64,000 nucleotides of DNA from Streptomyces niveus (lineage in GTDB: Bacteria > Actinomycetota > Actinomycetes > Streptomycetales > Streptomycetaceae): contig NZ_CP018047.1 of the NCBI RefSeq assembly GCF_002009175.1, positions 868,001 to 932,000 of the forward strand. Direction: 5' to 3'. Position 1 is the first letter of the stretch. Each line of letters starts with the position of its first letter. Below, in pieces: positions 20,513 through 29,005 of this stretch. The notes beneath the pieces were generated by a model. That model was not told the origin of the DNA. It searched no databases and worked only from the letters and a program-made list of their open reading frames with translations. The translations under genes and the position numbers were made by a program.

Positions 20513-21859
20513 GTGAACGACCTCAACGCCCTCCCCCACGATTTCCTCTGGGGCGTGGCCACCGCCGCCTATCAGATCGAGGGCGCCGTCACCGAGGACG
20601 GCCGCTCGCCCTCGATCTGGGACACCTTCTCCCACACCGCCGGCAAGGTCGACAACGGCGACACCGGGGACATCGCCTGCGACCACTACCACCGGGTGCC
20701 CGAGGACATCGGCCTGATGAAGCGGCTCGGGGTCGGCGCGTACCGCTTCTCCCTCGCCTGGCCGCGCGTCGTGCCCGGCGGGGACGGGCCGGTGAACGAG
20801 GCCGGGATCGACTTCTACGACCGGCTGGTGGACAGCCTGCTGGAGGCGGGCATCACCCCCTTCGCCACGCTCTACCACTGGGACCTCCCGCAGACGCTCC
20901 AGGACCGGGGCGGCTGGCCGGCCCGCGAGACGGCCGAGCACTTCGCGGCCTACGCCGCGGTCGTCGCCGAGCGCCTGGGCGACCGGGTCAAGGACTGGGC
21001 GACCCTCAACGAGCCGCTGTGCTCCGCGTGGATCGGCCATCTGGAGGGCAAGATGGCGCCGGGGCTCACCGACATCAAGGCAGCGGTGCACGCCTCGTAC
21101 CATCTGCACCTCGGTCACGGTCTCGCCGTCCAGGCCATCCGCGCGGCGTCCTCCGACGCCCGTGTCGGCATCGTCAACAACCTCAGTCCTATCGAGGCGG
21201 CCACCGACCGCGAGGCGGACCGGGCGGCGGCCGTACGGGCCGACGGTCACATCAACCGCTGGTGGCTGGACCCGGTCCACGGGCGCGGCTACCCGCAGGA
21301 CATGCTCGACCTGTACGGGGTGGAGCTGCCGGAGCGCCCCGGCGATCTGGAGACCATCGCCGAGCCGCTGGACTGGCTGGGGCTGAACTACTACTTCCGC
21401 CAGGTCGTCGCCGACGACCCGGCCGGGCCCGCGCCGTACGCCAAGCAGGTCTATCTGCCGGGCGTGCGCCACACGGCGATGGACTGGGAGGTGCACGCGG
21501 ACGGCCTGGAGGAGCTGCTGGTGCGGCTGACCGAGGAGTACGGCGCGCAACGCGTGTACGTCACCGAGAACGGCTCGGCCTACCCGGACGTCCTGCGGGA
21601 CGACGGCACGGTCGACGACCCGGAGCGCACCACGTATCTGGAGGAGCATCTGGCGGCCTGCGCGCGTGCGGTACGCAAGGGGGTGCCGCTCGCCGGGTAC
21701 TTCGCGTGGTCGCTGCTGGACAACTTCGAGTGGGCGTACGGCTACGACAAGCGGTTCGGCCTGGTCCATGTCGACTACGCGTCGCAGCGCCGCACGATGA
21801 AGTCGAGCGGATACCGATACGCCGAGATCATCCGCGAGTCGGCGGCGCGGAAGCGGTAG
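20513..21859 (+). CDS. Glycoside hydrolase family 1 beta-glucosidase
   Basis: This cytoplasmic beta-glucosidase (no signal peptide) has 448 residues, the usual GH1 size. It begins [16 protein letters not shown], with acid/base Glu167 in TLNEP and nucleophile Glu352 in TENG; the [14 protein letters not shown] aglycone motif is present as [20 protein letters not shown] chose GTG 20513 (AAAGG 6 nt upstream); GTG 20448, overlapping the permease stop, would add 22 residues. It closes the ROK-controlled transporter operon and likely splits the imported beta-glucoside. The stop TAG coincides with the left end of a repeat element. Confidence 0.95.
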   Translation: MNDLNALPHDFLWGVATAAYQIEGAVTEDGRSPSIWDTFSHTAGKVDNGDTGDIACDHYHRVPEDIGLMKRLGVGAYRFSLAWPRVVPGGDGPVNEAGIDFYDRLVDSLLEAGITPFATLYHWDLPQTLQDRGGWPARETAEHFAAYAAVVAERLGDRVKDWATLNEPLCSAWIGHLEGKMAPGLTDIKAAVHASYHLHLGHGLAVQAIRAASSDARVGIVNNLSPIEAATDREADRAAAVRADGHINRWWLDPVHGRGYPQDMLDLYGVELPERPGDLETIAEPLDWLGLNYYFRQVVADDPAGPAPYAKQVYLPGVRHTAMDWEVHADGLEELLVRLTEEYGAQRVYVTENGSAYPDVLRDDGTVDDPERTTYLEEHLAACARAVRKGVPLAGYFAWSLLDNFEWAYGYDKRFGLVHVDYASQRRTMKSSGYRYAEIIRESAARKR

Positions 21860-22072
21860 GGCGTCTTGTCGATCAGGCCGGATCAGTGAGCGCCCGTCGC
21901 GCAGCGACTGATGTCACGTTGGCGCGTGCGATCGCAAGACGGAGGAGGGAGGCATGGCGGAGCCATGCCGACCGACGACAACGCCGGGGGCACCTCCCGT
22001 GCCCCCTCGGGGGCTACGGGGGACGTGCGTGCCAGGGCACGCGAGCCCGGCAAGATCGACAAGACACCCCCT
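21857..22072. mobile_element. MITE-like non-coding element A with ~16-bp terminal inverted repeats
   Basis: The left end GGGCGTCTTGTCGATC (21859-21874) and right end GATCGACAAGACACCCC (22054-22070) are inverted copies with one mismatch. The interior has no gene and includes GCAAGACGGAGGA and GACAACGCC blocks shared with elements B and C. The left TAG is the stop codon of the GH1 gene. No transposase is present, so mobility would need a helper enzyme elsewhere. Confidence 0.65.
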
Positions 22073-22239
22073 GGGGCGTGTCCGGAACGTAGCGCCGTCC
22101 GCCCGCAGGGCAGGGCACGTGGCGGTTGGTGCGGTGCACCGTGAGGCGGAGGATCGGCGTTGTGGATGGATCAGCCGTACTCGGCCGCCTCCGACAACGC
22201 GGCAAGGCGCCACGCCAGGCGCTGTCCGGACGCGCCCCA
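22073..22239. mobile_element. MITE-like non-coding element B, immediately adjacent to element A
   Basis: The ends GGGGCGTGTCCGGA (22073-22086) and TCCGGACGCGCCCC (22225-22238) are inverted with one mismatch. The interior is closely similar to element C at 33879-34057 (shared GTCCGCCCGCAGGGC, AAGGCGGAGGATCGG-like and CTCCGACAACGCGGC blocks in the same order). No gene is seen here. The rest of the gap to 22325 holds nothing recognisable. Confidence 0.65.
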
Positions 22240-22325
22240 GGGGATTTTCTCCCTACGCGCCCGTCCCCGGCAGCGGTCGACGCCACTGGCGGGGACGGGG
22301 GTTGGGGCTCAGATCTGATGAGGCG

Positions 22326-23285
22326 TCAGACGTGGGCCTCCGGGAGTGAGGGCTCCGTGCCCGCCTGGGCGACCACGGAGGCCGCCACCCGTGAGGCGAA
22401 GCCCAGCATCTCCAGGGCCTGTGCGCGGGTGAACTCACCCGTGCCCGCGGCCGGGTGGACACCGCCCGAGACCATCCAGGTGATCATCGCCGCCATGAAG
22501 GCGTCACCCGCGCCGATGGTGTTGACCACCTCGACCGGCACGGCGGGCACGGACACCGGTTCGGCGGAGCCCGTGTAGGCCGTACTGCCCCGCGATCCCC
22601 TGGTCAGGACGACCAGCCGGCCGCCGGCGGCGAGCCTGCGGCACGTCTCCTCCGGCGCCCTGTCCGGCCACAGCCGCGCCAGGTCCTCGTCGCTGGCCTT
22701 GACGACCTGGCCCAGCTCGCACAGTTCGCGCAGCTTCGCCGCCCCGCCGTCCGCGTCGAGCGTGCGGTCCTCGCGCACGTTCGGGTCCACCACCAGCAGC
22801 GGTCCGCCGGCCGCCGCGGCGCGCGCCGTCGTCACCACGGCCGAGGCCGCGGGTTCGACGACGGCGGCGAGGCCGCCCACGTACACGGCGGCGAACCGCT
22901 CCACGTCCGTACGCTCGGGCAGTTGGAAGGTCGCCGTGCGCTGGAGGTGGAAGTGGTAGCCGGTGCCCTCGGGGCCGGGGTCCGCGACGGCCAGCGCCGT
23001 GGGGAGGTCCGGTCGGGCGCAGAGGCCGAGCTCGACTCCCGCCGAGACCAGCCGCCGCTCGATCGACCGGGCGAACCCGTCGTTTCCGAGGGCGCCGGCG
23101 AACCAGCTCGGCGTGGAGAGCCGGGCCAGTCCGGTGGCCACGTTCGCCGGGGCGCCGCCGGGCTGGGCCCGGTGCGCCTCCGCGTCGTCGGCCGTCGGCA
23201 CCAGGTCGATCAGCGCCTCGCCCATCACCAGGACGGCGCCGGAGCCCGCTTCGGGGCCCGGTGCCGCGCCGGGCGCTTCGGTCAC
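22326..23285 (-). CDS. PfkB-family carbohydrate kinase (fructokinase-like)
   Basis: This cytoplasmic ATP-dependent sugar kinase has 319 residues. It shows the PfkB N-terminal pattern VLVMGEALIDLVP, the sugar-binding GGAPANVATGLARL, and the C-terminal signature VVNTIGAGDAFMAAM with the catalytic Asp in GAGD. The start GTG 23285 overlaps the dehydrogenase stop as GTGA. It is the last gene of a DeoR-SBP-permease-permease-dehydrogenase-kinase operon, so it probably phosphorylates the ketose made by the dehydrogenase, by analogy with sorbitol/mannitol operons. Substrate unproven. Confidence 0.92.
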   Translation of the reverse strand: MTEAPGAAPGPEAGSGAVLVMGEALIDLVPTADDAEAHRAQPGGAPANVATGLARLSTPSWFAGALGNDGFARSIERRLVSAGVELGLCARPDLPTALAVADPGPEGTGYHFHLQRTATFQLPERTDVERFAAVYVGGLAAVVEPAASAVVTTARAAAAGGPLLVVDPNVREDRTLDADGGAAKLRELCELGQVVKASDEDLARLWPDRAPEETCRRLAAGGRLVVLTRGSRGSTAYTGSAEPVSVPAVPVEVVNTIGAGDAFMAAMITWMVSGGVHPAAGTGEFTRAQALEMLGFASRVAASVVAQAGTEPSLPEAHV

Positions 23286-24271
23286 GGCTCCACCACGATC
23301 TTGCGGCCCTGACCCGCCTTGAACCGCTCGATGGCCTGCGGGTACTGCTCCAGCGGCAGCCGGTCGCTGATGAACACCGCGGGGTCCAGGACCCCGGTGG
23401 CGAACAGCGCGGCGGCCCGCTCGTAGCTGTGCAGCACCGCCATCGAGCCGGTGATGGTGATCTCCTGGTTGTAGATCTTGTACGGCTCGATGACCGCCGT
23501 CGTCGCGTAGTCCGAGACACCGAACTGAAGGAACGTTCCTCCCTTGGCCACCCGGCCGAGGCCGTCCTGGATGGCGCCCGCGTTGCCGGTCGCGTCGATG
23601 ACGACGTCCCAGCCGCCGGGCCGCTCGAACTCCTCCGCCGAGGCGGCGGCCCGGGAACAGCCCAGCTTGGACGCGGTGGCCAGCCGCTCGGGGTTGACGT
23701 CCAGCATGTCGACACCCGCGGCGCCGGTGCGCTTGGCCAGCTCCAGCATCATCAGCCCCATCGTGCCCGAACCGTAGATCAGCACGTCGGCACCGAGCGT
23801 GCTGCTCAGCACGTCGTAGCCTCGTACGGCGCACGACAGCGGCTCGATGAGCGCCGCGTCCCGCACGTCGACGTGGTCGGGGAGCTTGACGCAGTTGGCC
23901 ACGGGCGCGACGGCGAACTCGGCGGCGCCGCCGGGCACGGAGACCCCGATCGCGTTCCACCGGTCGCAGAGGTTGCCCCGGCCCGCCCGGCAGTAACGGC
24001 ACTCGTGGCAGTACAGGGACGGGTCGACGGCGACCTTGTCGCCCACCACCAGCTCCGTGACCTCGCCGCCGACGCCCACGACCTCACCGGCGAACTCATG
24101 GCCCGGCAGGATCGGCAGGGTCGGCGCGAACTCGCCCTGGAGGATGTGCAGATCGGTGCCACAGATGCCGCACGCGGCGACGGACACGACGACGTCGCGC
24201 GGGCCCGGGGTCGGATCGGGGACCGTGGTGACGGACACCTTGCCGACACCTTCGACGATCGCTGCCCTCAT
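23282..24271 (-). CDS. Zinc-dependent alcohol/polyol dehydrogenase (MDR family)
   Basis: This is a 329-residue medium-chain dehydrogenase. It has the catalytic zinc region ACGICGTDLHILQGEF and GHEFAGEVVGVGGEV, and a structural zinc lobe with four cysteines, CHECRYCRAGRGNLC. A Rossmann segment follows (VLIYGSGTMGLMMLELAKRTGA). The end IVVEP is typical of sorbitol/threonine dehydrogenase-like members. The start ATG 24271 overlaps the permease stop (ATGA). Its place between an importer and a PfkB kinase suggests oxidation of an imported polyol to a ketose with NAD(P). Confidence 0.93.
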   Translation of the reverse strand: MRAAIVEGVGKVSVTTVPDPTPGPRDVVVSVAACGICGTDLHILQGEFAPTLPILPGHEFAGEVVGVGGEVTELVVGDKVAVDPSLYCHECRYCRAGRGNLCDRWNAIGVSVPGGAAEFAVAPVANCVKLPDHVDVRDAALIEPLSCAVRGYDVLSSTLGADVLIYGSGTMGLMMLELAKRTGAAGVDMLDVNPERLATASKLGCSRAAASAEEFERPGGWDVVIDATGNAGAIQDGLGRVAKGGTFLQFGVSDYATTAVIEPYKIYNQEITITGSMAVLHSYERAAALFATGVLDPAVFISDRLPLEQYPQAIERFKAGQGRKIVVEP

Positions 24272-25185
24272 TTGACGGCTCCAAGAGAAAGGCCCTGGAC
24301 GAGCTTGTCCTGGGCGGCGAAGCCGGCGGCGAGCACCGGCAGAGACACGACGACGGAAGCGGCGCACAGCTGGGCGAGGAAGAGGCCCTGGCTGGTGACG
24401 AATCCGGTCAGGAAGACGGGCGCTGTCTGAGCTGTGACGCCGGTCAGGACCCGGGCGAAGAGCAGTTCGTTCCAGCTGAAGATGAAGCAGATCAGCGCGG
24501 TGGCCGCGATACCGGGGGCGGCGACGGGCGCCACGACCCGCATCAGGACGGTGGGCAGCCGGGCGCCGTCCACCTGGGCGGCCTCGATGATGGAGACCGG
24601 CACGTCCGCGAGGAAGGACTGCATCATCCAGACCGCGATCGGCAGGTTCATCGAGGTGTAGAGGATGACGAGCAGCCAGATGTTGTCCAGCATCCCCACG
24701 TTCTTGGCGAAGAGATAGACCGGCAGCAGTCCGGCGACCACCGGCAGCATCTTCGTGGAGAGGAAGAAGAACATCACGTCCGTCCATTTGCGGACGGGCT
24801 TGATGGACAGCGCGTACGCCGCCGGCAGCGCCAGCACGAGGACGAACAGGGTCGAGAACACGGACGCCGTCACCGAGTTGATGAGCGGCGGCCAGGGACT
24901 CGCCCCGCCCTCGGCGCCGAAGAACGAGCTGAAGTTGTCGAAGGTCAGCGGCGCGGTGAGGGACGGCGGGTTGGTCGCCGCGTCCGACTCCGAGTGCAGG
25001 GACGTCAGAAGCATCCACAGCGCGGGGAAGCAGAAGACGACGCCGATCACCCAGGCCAGCAGACCCAGCGCGGTGGAGCGCCGCTTGGCGCGCCGGGCCG
25101 CGGGGCCGTACTTGTCCTGGTGCTGCTTGGGGGCGGACGCCTTACCGGGGGCGTCCGCGGTCTTCGGTGCGGAGAGTGTGCTCAT
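24268..25185 (-). CDS. Carbohydrate ABC transporter permease, MalG-like (polyol operon)
   Basis: This 305-residue membrane subunit has a hydrophilic N-terminal tail of ~35 residues, then six hydrophobic segments with the EAA loop IIEAAQVDGARLPTVLMR. It starts at ATG 25185 in an ATGA overlap with the preceding permease and ends in an ATGA overlap with the dehydrogenase, indicating tight translational coupling. Confidence 0.92.
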   Translation of the reverse strand: MSTLSAPKTADAPGKASAPKQHQDKYGPAARRAKRRSTALGLLAWVIGVVFCFPALWMLLTSLHSESDAATNPPSLTAPLTFDNFSSFFGAEGGASPWPPLINSVTASVFSTLFVLVLALPAAYALSIKPVRKWTDVMFFFLSTKMLPVVAGLLPVYLFAKNVGMLDNIWLLVILYTSMNLPIAVWMMQSFLADVPVSIIEAAQVDGARLPTVLMRVVAPVAAPGIAATALICFIFSWNELLFARVLTGVTAQTAPVFLTGFVTSQGLFLAQLCAASVVVSLPVLAAGFAAQDKLVQGLSLGAVK

Positions 25186-26168
25186 GCGCGCTTCGCCTCC
25201 TCACTGAAGAGGGACGAGACGACGCGCAGGGCGAAGGTCGCGATCACGATGGTGCCGATCACGACGACCACGCCTGCCGCGGAGGCCAGTCCGTACTCGT
25301 GAGCCTGGTAGAAGGTCTGGTAGATGGTGTAGGGGAGGTTGGCCGTGCCGAGTCCGCCCGCGGTGATGGTGAACACGGCGTCGAAGTTCTGCACGATGTA
25401 GATCGAGCCGAGCAGGACGCCGAGTTCGAGGTAGCGGCGCAGATGCGGCAGGGTCAGGAAGGCGAACATCTGCCAGGCGTTCGCGCCGTCGAGGCGCGCT
25501 GCCTCCATCATGTCGATGGGCCTGCTCTGGAGCCCGGCCAGCAGGATGAGCATCATGAACGGCGTCCACTGCCAGACGAGGGACGCCTCGACGGCGAGCA
25601 GCGGCATGTCCGAGATCCAGTCGGGCTGCGACGGGTTCTCGACGCCGAACAGTCCGGTGAACCAGGCCCAACCACCGTTCAGCAGGCCGTACTCGGGGTT
25701 GTAGAGCACGTGCTTCCACAGCAGCGCCGCCGAGACGGGCACCAGCAGGAACGGCGTGATGAGCAGCGTACGGACGAAGCCCCGGCCCCTGAACTCACGG
25801 TCGAGCAGCAGGGCGAGCAGCAGTCCGAGCACCACGCTGGCGATCACGACGGTCGCGGTGAGCAGCATCGTCGTGAAGACCGAGTCACGCAGGTCCGCGT
25901 CGCTGAACACGGAGCCGTAGTTGGACAGTCCGGAGAAGCTGCGGGCGTCCGGGTTGAGCGAGTTCCAGTCGAAAAGAGAGATGAACAGCGTTGCCACGAA
26001 GGGCAGTTGGGTGACGGCGATCAGGAAGATCAGGGCCGGCAGGAGGGGGGCACGGGTGGCCCAGGCGCGGGCCCGTCCGGACCGGGGCCCCGCCGGGGGG
26101 CGGGACTTGGCCGGCGGGGACGGGTCCGGCGGGGCGGGCGGCGGCGCCGCGCTGACGGAAGTGCTCAC
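25182..26168 (-). CDS. Sugar ABC transporter permease, MalF-like (polyol operon)
   Basis: This 328-residue membrane subunit has a Pro/Ala-rich 30-residue cytoplasmic N-terminus followed by six membrane segments. The EAA loop is MMEAARLDGANAWQMFAFL. The start GTG 26168 overlaps the receptor stop. It pairs with the MalG-like permease encoded next. The operon carries no ATPase gene. Confidence 0.92.
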   Translation of the reverse strand: MSTSVSAAPPPAPPDPSPPAKSRPPAGPRSGRARAWATRAPLLPALIFLIAVTQLPFVATLFISLFDWNSLNPDARSFSGLSNYGSVFSDADLRDSVFTTMLLTATVVIASVVLGLLLALLLDREFRGRGFVRTLLITPFLLVPVSAALLWKHVLYNPEYGLLNGGWAWFTGLFGVENPSQPDWISDMPLLAVEASLVWQWTPFMMLILLAGLQSRPIDMMEAARLDGANAWQMFAFLTLPHLRRYLELGVLLGSIYIVQNFDAVFTITAGGLGTANLPYTIYQTFYQAHEYGLASAAGVVVVIGTIVIATFALRVVSSLFSEEAKRA

Positions 26169-27523
26169 CGGTACTCCTCGGCTACCTTCTCGGCCAGCTT
26201 CTGCGAAGCCTCCAGGGCCTCGTCGACGGACTGGCGTCCGGCGATGGCCTCGCTGATCTCCTGGGAGACCTTCGTGCCGAGGTCGGTGAACTCGGGGATG
26301 CCGACGAACTGGATACCGACGGTCGGGCGGGGCTGGGTGCCCGGGTCACGCGGGTTGGCGCTGGAGATCGCCTCCGACGTCACATCGGCGAACGCGGCGG
26401 CCTCCTTGCGGTAGTCCGGGTTGATGTAGGTCGAGGCGCGCTTGCCGGCGGGGACGTTGGACCAGCCGATCTTCTCGCCGACGAGCTTCTCGTACTCCTT
26501 GCCGGACGCCCAGGAGATGAACTTCCAGGCGTTGTCGGTGTTGTTGGACGCCTTCTGCATGCCCCAGGCCCAGGTGTAGAGCCAGCCGGAGCTGTCCGTC
26601 TTGTCGACGGGCGCCGGCACGTAGCCGATCTTGCCCTTGACCGGGGAGTCCTTGGCCTCCAGCGAGCCGGCGCCCGCCGTGGCGTCGTACCACATGGACG
26701 TCTTGCCCTGCGTCATGTTGTTGAGGCACTCGGCGTAGCCGGCCTGCGGCGCGCCCGCCTCGCCGTGCTCGCGTACGAGGTCGACGTAGAACTTGGTGGC
26801 CTTCTTGAACTCGGGCGAGGTCAGCTGCGCCTCCCAGTCCTCGGTGAACCAGGTGCCGCCCATCGTGTTGACGACGGTCGTCAGCGGGGCGATGACCTCG
26901 CCCCAGCCCGGCAGACCGCGCAGACAGATGCCCTTCATGCCCTTCTCGGCGCCGTCGGTCTTGGCCGCGAGGTCGGCGACCTCCTGCCAGGTGGGGTTGG
27001 CCGGCATCTTCAGGTTCTTCTCGGCGAAGACGTCCTTGCGGTACATGAGGAAGGACGACTCGCCGTAGAACGGCTGGCCGTAGAGCTTGCCGTCCTCGGC
27101 CGTCAGCGACTCCTGGAGCGGCTTGAGGATGTCGCCCTGGTCGAACTCCTTGTCGTTCTGGGCGTACTCGTCGAGCGTGTGCAGCCAGCCGTTCTTCGCG
27201 AAGAAGGGCACCTCGAAGTTGCTGATGGTCGCGACGTCGTACTGGCCGGCCTGGTTGGAGAAGTCCTGGCTGATCTTGTCGCGTACGTCGTTCTCCGGGA
27301 GCACCGTGAAGTTGACCTTGATGCCGGTGTCCTTGGTGAAGTTGGCGGCGGTCAGCTTCTGGAGCTCGACCATCTGCGGGTTGTTCACCATCAGCACGTT
27401 GAGCGTGTCACCGCCGTCCGAGCCGGTGCCGCCGGCGCCGCTGCACCCGGCGAGGAGTGCCGTCAAGGCCGCTCCCGCGCCCACACGTACGCCTATTCCA
27501 CGTCGTCGCTGCTGGAGGGGCAT
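26165..27523 (-). CDS. Extracellular polyol/sugar-binding lipoprotein
   Basis: This receptor has 452 residues. It carries a basic N-terminus (QQRRRGIGVRVG), a hydrophobic core and a lipobox at Cys27 (ALLAGC). The mature domain is a family 1 solute-binding fold (LNVLMVNNPQMVELQKLTAANF; YDVATISNFEVPFFAKNGWL; MTQGKTSMWYDATAGAGSLE) resembling receptors of sorbitol/mannitol-type importers. ATG 27523 is chosen for the AGGAG 6-8 nt upstream; the open frame extends further but without homology. It heads the transporter part of the operon, 145 nt downstream of the DeoR gene. Confidence 0.92.
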   Translation of the reverse strand: MPLQQRRRGIGVRVGAGAALTALLAGCSGAGGTGSDGGDTLNVLMVNNPQMVELQKLTAANFTKDTGIKVNFTVLPENDVRDKISQDFSNQAGQYDVATISNFEVPFFAKNGWLHTLDEYAQNDKEFDQGDILKPLQESLTAEDGKLYGQPFYGESSFLMYRKDVFAEKNLKMPANPTWQEVADLAAKTDGAEKGMKGICLRGLPGWGEVIAPLTTVVNTMGGTWFTEDWEAQLTSPEFKKATKFYVDLVREHGEAGAPQAGYAECLNNMTQGKTSMWYDATAGAGSLEAKDSPVKGKIGYVPAPVDKTDSSGWLYTWAWGMQKASNNTDNAWKFISWASGKEYEKLVGEKIGWSNVPAGKRASTYINPDYRKEAAAFADVTSEAISSANPRDPGTQPRPTVGIQFVGIPEFTDLGTKVSQEISEAIAGRQSVDEALEASQKLAEKVAEEYR

Positions 27524-27668
27524 GAGTTTCTCCTGATCATTCGGTTGAAGTACTGCTGATGGCTGAGGAGTTGAAAGGGTGGGGGGTGAAAATCCGGGGG
27601 CGTCGTCGGGCAGTACCGGTCCCGCCCCCTGGCCGGTGCGGCGGGGGTCCGGGAGCGGGTGCGGCGGG

Positions 27669-28439
27669 TCAGACGCGGATGACCTGAGGGCCCAGCAGCG
27701 AGTAGCGCTGCGCCTCCGCCGACGGGAGTCCGACGTCGGTGACGATCGTCTCGAAGTCGCCGACATCGGCGAACCGGCAGAAGCTGACGGCGCCGAACTT
27801 GGTGTGGATCCCGGCGAACACCTTGCGGCGCGAGCTGCGCATGGCCTGGGCCTTCACCTCGCTGACGGCCGGGTCGGGGGTGGTCAGCCCGTACTCGCGC
27901 GAGATGCCGTTCGCGCCGACGAACGCCAGGTCGATGACGAAGTCGGCGAGCATCCGGGTCGCCCAGTGGTCGACCGTCGCGAAGGTGCCGCCGCGCACCC
28001 TGCCGCCGAGCAGCAGGACGGCGATCTTGTCGGCGTCGGCCAGTCCGTTGGCGACCGCCAGGGACGCGGTGACGACGGTCAGTGGGCGGTCCCTGGGCAG
28101 GGCCTCGGCGACGAGCTGCGGGGTGAAGCCCTCGTCGATGAAGACCGTCTCGGCGTCGCCGATGAGATCGGCGGCGGCCGCCGCGATCCGTGACTTCTGC
28201 GGTACGAGGCGGGTGGTCCGCACCGCGAGGGTCGTCTCGTAGCCGGCGCTCTCGACGGGGTAGGCGCCGCCGTGGGTGCGCCGTACCAGGCCGTGCTCCT
28301 CCAGGGCGTGCAGGTCACGCCGGACGGTCTCCTTGGCCACGCTCAACTTCGTGGCCAGCGCGGTGACTTCCACCGACCCGTCACGTCGGGCGATCTCAAG
28401 AATTTCTCGTCGGCGTTCGTCCGTGTCCACGACACACAC
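27669..28439 (-). CDS. DeoR-family transcriptional regulator
   Basis: This 256-residue sugar-phosphate-responsive regulator has an N-terminal helix-turn-helix, RRREILEIARRDGSVEVTAL and KETVRRDLHALEEHGLVRR, the classic DeoR motif. The C-terminal DeoRC sensor contains IDEGFTPQLVAEAL and GANGISREYGLTTPDPAVSEVK. The start GTG 28439 is close behind AGGGAA; GTG 28430 is equally possible. It precedes the polyol transporter operon on the same strand and likely represses it until a phosphorylated intermediate, perhaps the PfkB product, binds. Confidence 0.92.
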   Translation of the reverse strand: MCVVDTDERRREILEIARRDGSVEVTALATKLSVAKETVRRDLHALEEHGLVRRTHGGAYPVESAGYETTLAVRTTRLVPQKSRIAAAAADLIGDAETVFIDEGFTPQLVAEALPRDRPLTVVTASLAVANGLADADKIAVLLLGGRVRGGTFATVDHWATRMLADFVIDLAFVGANGISREYGLTTPDPAVSEVKAQAMRSSRRKVFAGIHTKFGAVSFCRFADVGDFETIVTDVGLPSAEAQRYSLLGPQVIRV

Positions 28440-28479
28440 TTCCCTGCTCTGCTGCGGCTCAGCACCCGTTCGGGCTCAT

Positions 28480-28505
28480 GGGTCGTTTTTACAAGCAAGG
28501 GACCC
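28480..28505. promoter_or_regulatory. Inverted repeat GGGTC-n16-GACCC around a T-rich core upstream of deoR-type gene
   Basis: GGGTC (28480) and GACCC (ending 28505) flank GTTTTTACAAGC, an AT-rich stretch about 50 nt before the DeoR start. It is a weak candidate promoter or operator. The rest of the 566-nt gap 28440-29005 holds no gene I can support and two long hairpins (28870-28908 and 28955-29000). Confidence 0.3.
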
Positions 28506-28869
28506 GGCTCGACCAGGCTCTTCGCGGCTTTGAGTGTGACCGTTCATGCCCGTTTCCCCATCAGCGTATGTGCAGGTGGTACGGGGGGTAACCCCCTCTC
28601 ACGCCCGGTTCGGTGCCCGATTGGCGCTGATCACTGCCCGAACGGCGCCCGAAGCGGTGGGCGGACTTCCGTGCGCGGGTCGTCTAAACGTGAGCTGCGT
28701 CCCGTCCGACCCCCCAAAACGGTCAGCGAAACGGGCACGGAAACATGTACGGACCACGTACGAATCACGACCGACACGTGCCCGACATGCGGGCAGCGGC
28801 GGCGCGCAAACGGGCGGGCTCGGGCGGGGTCGGGCTCGGCTGTCGCCGGGCGCCGGGCGCGCGGAAATG

Positions 28870-28908
28870 CCCGCGGCGGGCCACGGATCTTCCGTGACCC
28901 GCCGCGGG
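28870..28908. terminator. Long hairpin, 18-bp arms with one mismatch
   Basis: CCCGCGGCGGGCCACGGA (28870-28887) and TCCGTGACCCGCCGCGGG (28891-28908) are inverted around a 3-nt loop. It lies about 45 nt beyond a second large hairpin downstream of the minus-strand glycosidase gene. Either a second terminator or a structured RNA element. Confidence 0.5.
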
Positions 28909-28954
28909 ACCACCGCGCCGCCGGCGGGGAGAGCGCGGCGCGGCAGGAGTGGTC

Positions 28955-29000
28955 GGCCGCGGGTGTCCGGCCGGAGAAGGCCGGCCGGGCACCCGCGGCC
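28955..29000 (-). terminator. Long hairpin terminator of the secreted glycosidase gene
   Basis: A 20-nt arm at 28955-28974 (starting GGCCGCGGGTG) pairs with 28981-29000 with a single mismatch across a 6-nt loop. It begins 5 nt past the stop codon of the minus-strand gene at 29006, the expected place for intrinsic termination. Confidence 0.7.
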
Positions 29001-29005
29001 GTCGG

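Noticed and set aside
21857..22239. Insertion sequence with transposase remnant
   Set aside because: The elements are too short and no frame resembles a transposase; MITE-like is the most that can be said.
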